Assembly: GCF_009363715.1 (NCBI RefSeq)
Contig: NZ_CP045404.1
Span: 3,626,001-3,690,000, forward strand
DNA length: 64,000 nt
Source of the DNA: Roseovarius sp. THAF9
Lineage (GTDB): Bacteria > Pseudomonadota > Alphaproteobacteria > Rhodobacterales > Rhodobacteraceae
Direction of reading: 5' to 3'
The position numbers and the translations under genes were made by a program. Under the pieces are notes generated by a model. The model saw only the letters and a program-made list of their open reading frames with translations, was not told where the DNA came from and made no database searches. How positions within the stretch are numbered: the first letter of the stretch is position 1; each line of letters begins with the position of its first letter. Below, in pieces: positions 63,797 to 64,000 of the stretch.

Positions 63797-64000
63797 CGGG
63801 CAAGACCGTCGCCACGATCACTTGGCGCGCGCTCTATTGCGAGGGGCAGGACACCTGCCGCCTCGCCCGCGCCGATCACGGCTGGCTGCTGGTCGGCCAC
63901 GCCCGTTTTCACGACGATGACGGTTTCGCCGCGCTGGATTACGTCGTGCGCTGCTCTGAGGACTGGCAGACCCTCGACGCCGATATCGCCGGCACCCATG
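63793..64000 (+). CDS. Putative glycolipid-binding protein, 3' end outside window
   Basis: The first 69 residues are visible. The ATG overlaps the macroglobulin stop (ATGA). ATITWRALYCEGQDTCRLAR, DHGWLLVGHARFHDDDGFAA and LDYVVRCSEDWQTLDADIAG match, from memory, the beginning of the putative glycolipid-binding family (DUF1089-like, about 190 residues). Coupling to the macroglobulin gene suggests an envelope-related job. In many genomes pbpC follows the macroglobulin gene; here this gene comes between or instead. Only the N-terminus can be judged. Confidence 0.6.
   Translation, partial: MTGKTVATITWRALYCEGQDTCRLARADHGWLLVGHARFHDDDGFAALDYVVRCSEDWQTLDADIAGTH

Overview
The window looks like a chromosomal segment of an alphaproteobacterium of the Rhodobacterales (Roseobacter group). 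The evidence is the high GC and strong GCC/CTG codon bias of the right half, a separate F0 operon (atpI-atpB-atpE-atpF'-atpF), the order ffh, GNAT genes, chorismate mutase, rpsP, rimM, trmD, rplS, rpmE, a MipZ division-site ATPase, and an alpha-2-macroglobulin gene of the type common in this order. This assignment is inference from gene content; no rRNA gene is present.

Left part (1 to about 33.6 kb): an accessory region, lower in GC by eye and dotted with decayed insertion sequences. It holds a type I polyketide synthase cut by the left edge (KS-AT-KR-DH-ACP-TE); a polysaccharide export and chain-length module (outer-membrane barrel, OPX export protein, ExeA-like ATPase, Wzz-like protein, CpsD-like kinase); a hexapeptide acetyltransferase and a membrane acyltransferase-SGNH protein; a HAD-UbiA fusion overlapping a small EmrE-like transporter; a GT39-type membrane glycosyltransferase; an unusual adenylation-ACP-acyltransferase fusion; a 1396-residue secreted RTX protein carrying a glycosidase-like and an SGNH-like module; a 2OG-Fe(II) oxygenase; a Wzy-like polymerase; and a free-standing paralogue of the SGNH-like module. 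Read together, these suggest synthesis, lipid or polyketide decoration, polymerisation, export and extracellular remodelling of an exopolysaccharide.

Boundary (33.6 to 34.8 kb): a tRNA-Arg(CCT) gene whose 3' end faces the accessory region, followed by a degraded YadA-type adhesin fragment and a truncated partner gene. This looks like the edge of a genomic island, although no integrase or att repeat was recognised.

Right part (34.9 to 64 kb): core genome. In order: a LacI-family regulator and a beta-hydroxyacid dehydrogenase, a membrane-anchored RTX-repeat protein, rpsO, a GGDEF protein paired with a small sensor-like protein, the F0 ATP synthase operon, a ProXp-type editing protein, ffh, three tandem GNAT acetyltransferases, chorismate mutase, the rpsP-rimM-trmD / rplS-rpmE ribosome and tRNA genes with a sulfotransferase-like gene wedged in, mipZ, 5-formyltetrahydrofolate cyclo-ligase with an EamA transporter, a hybrid histidine kinase, an alpha-2-macroglobulin gene broken by one extra C in a C run, and the start of a putative glycolipid-binding protein cut by the right edge.
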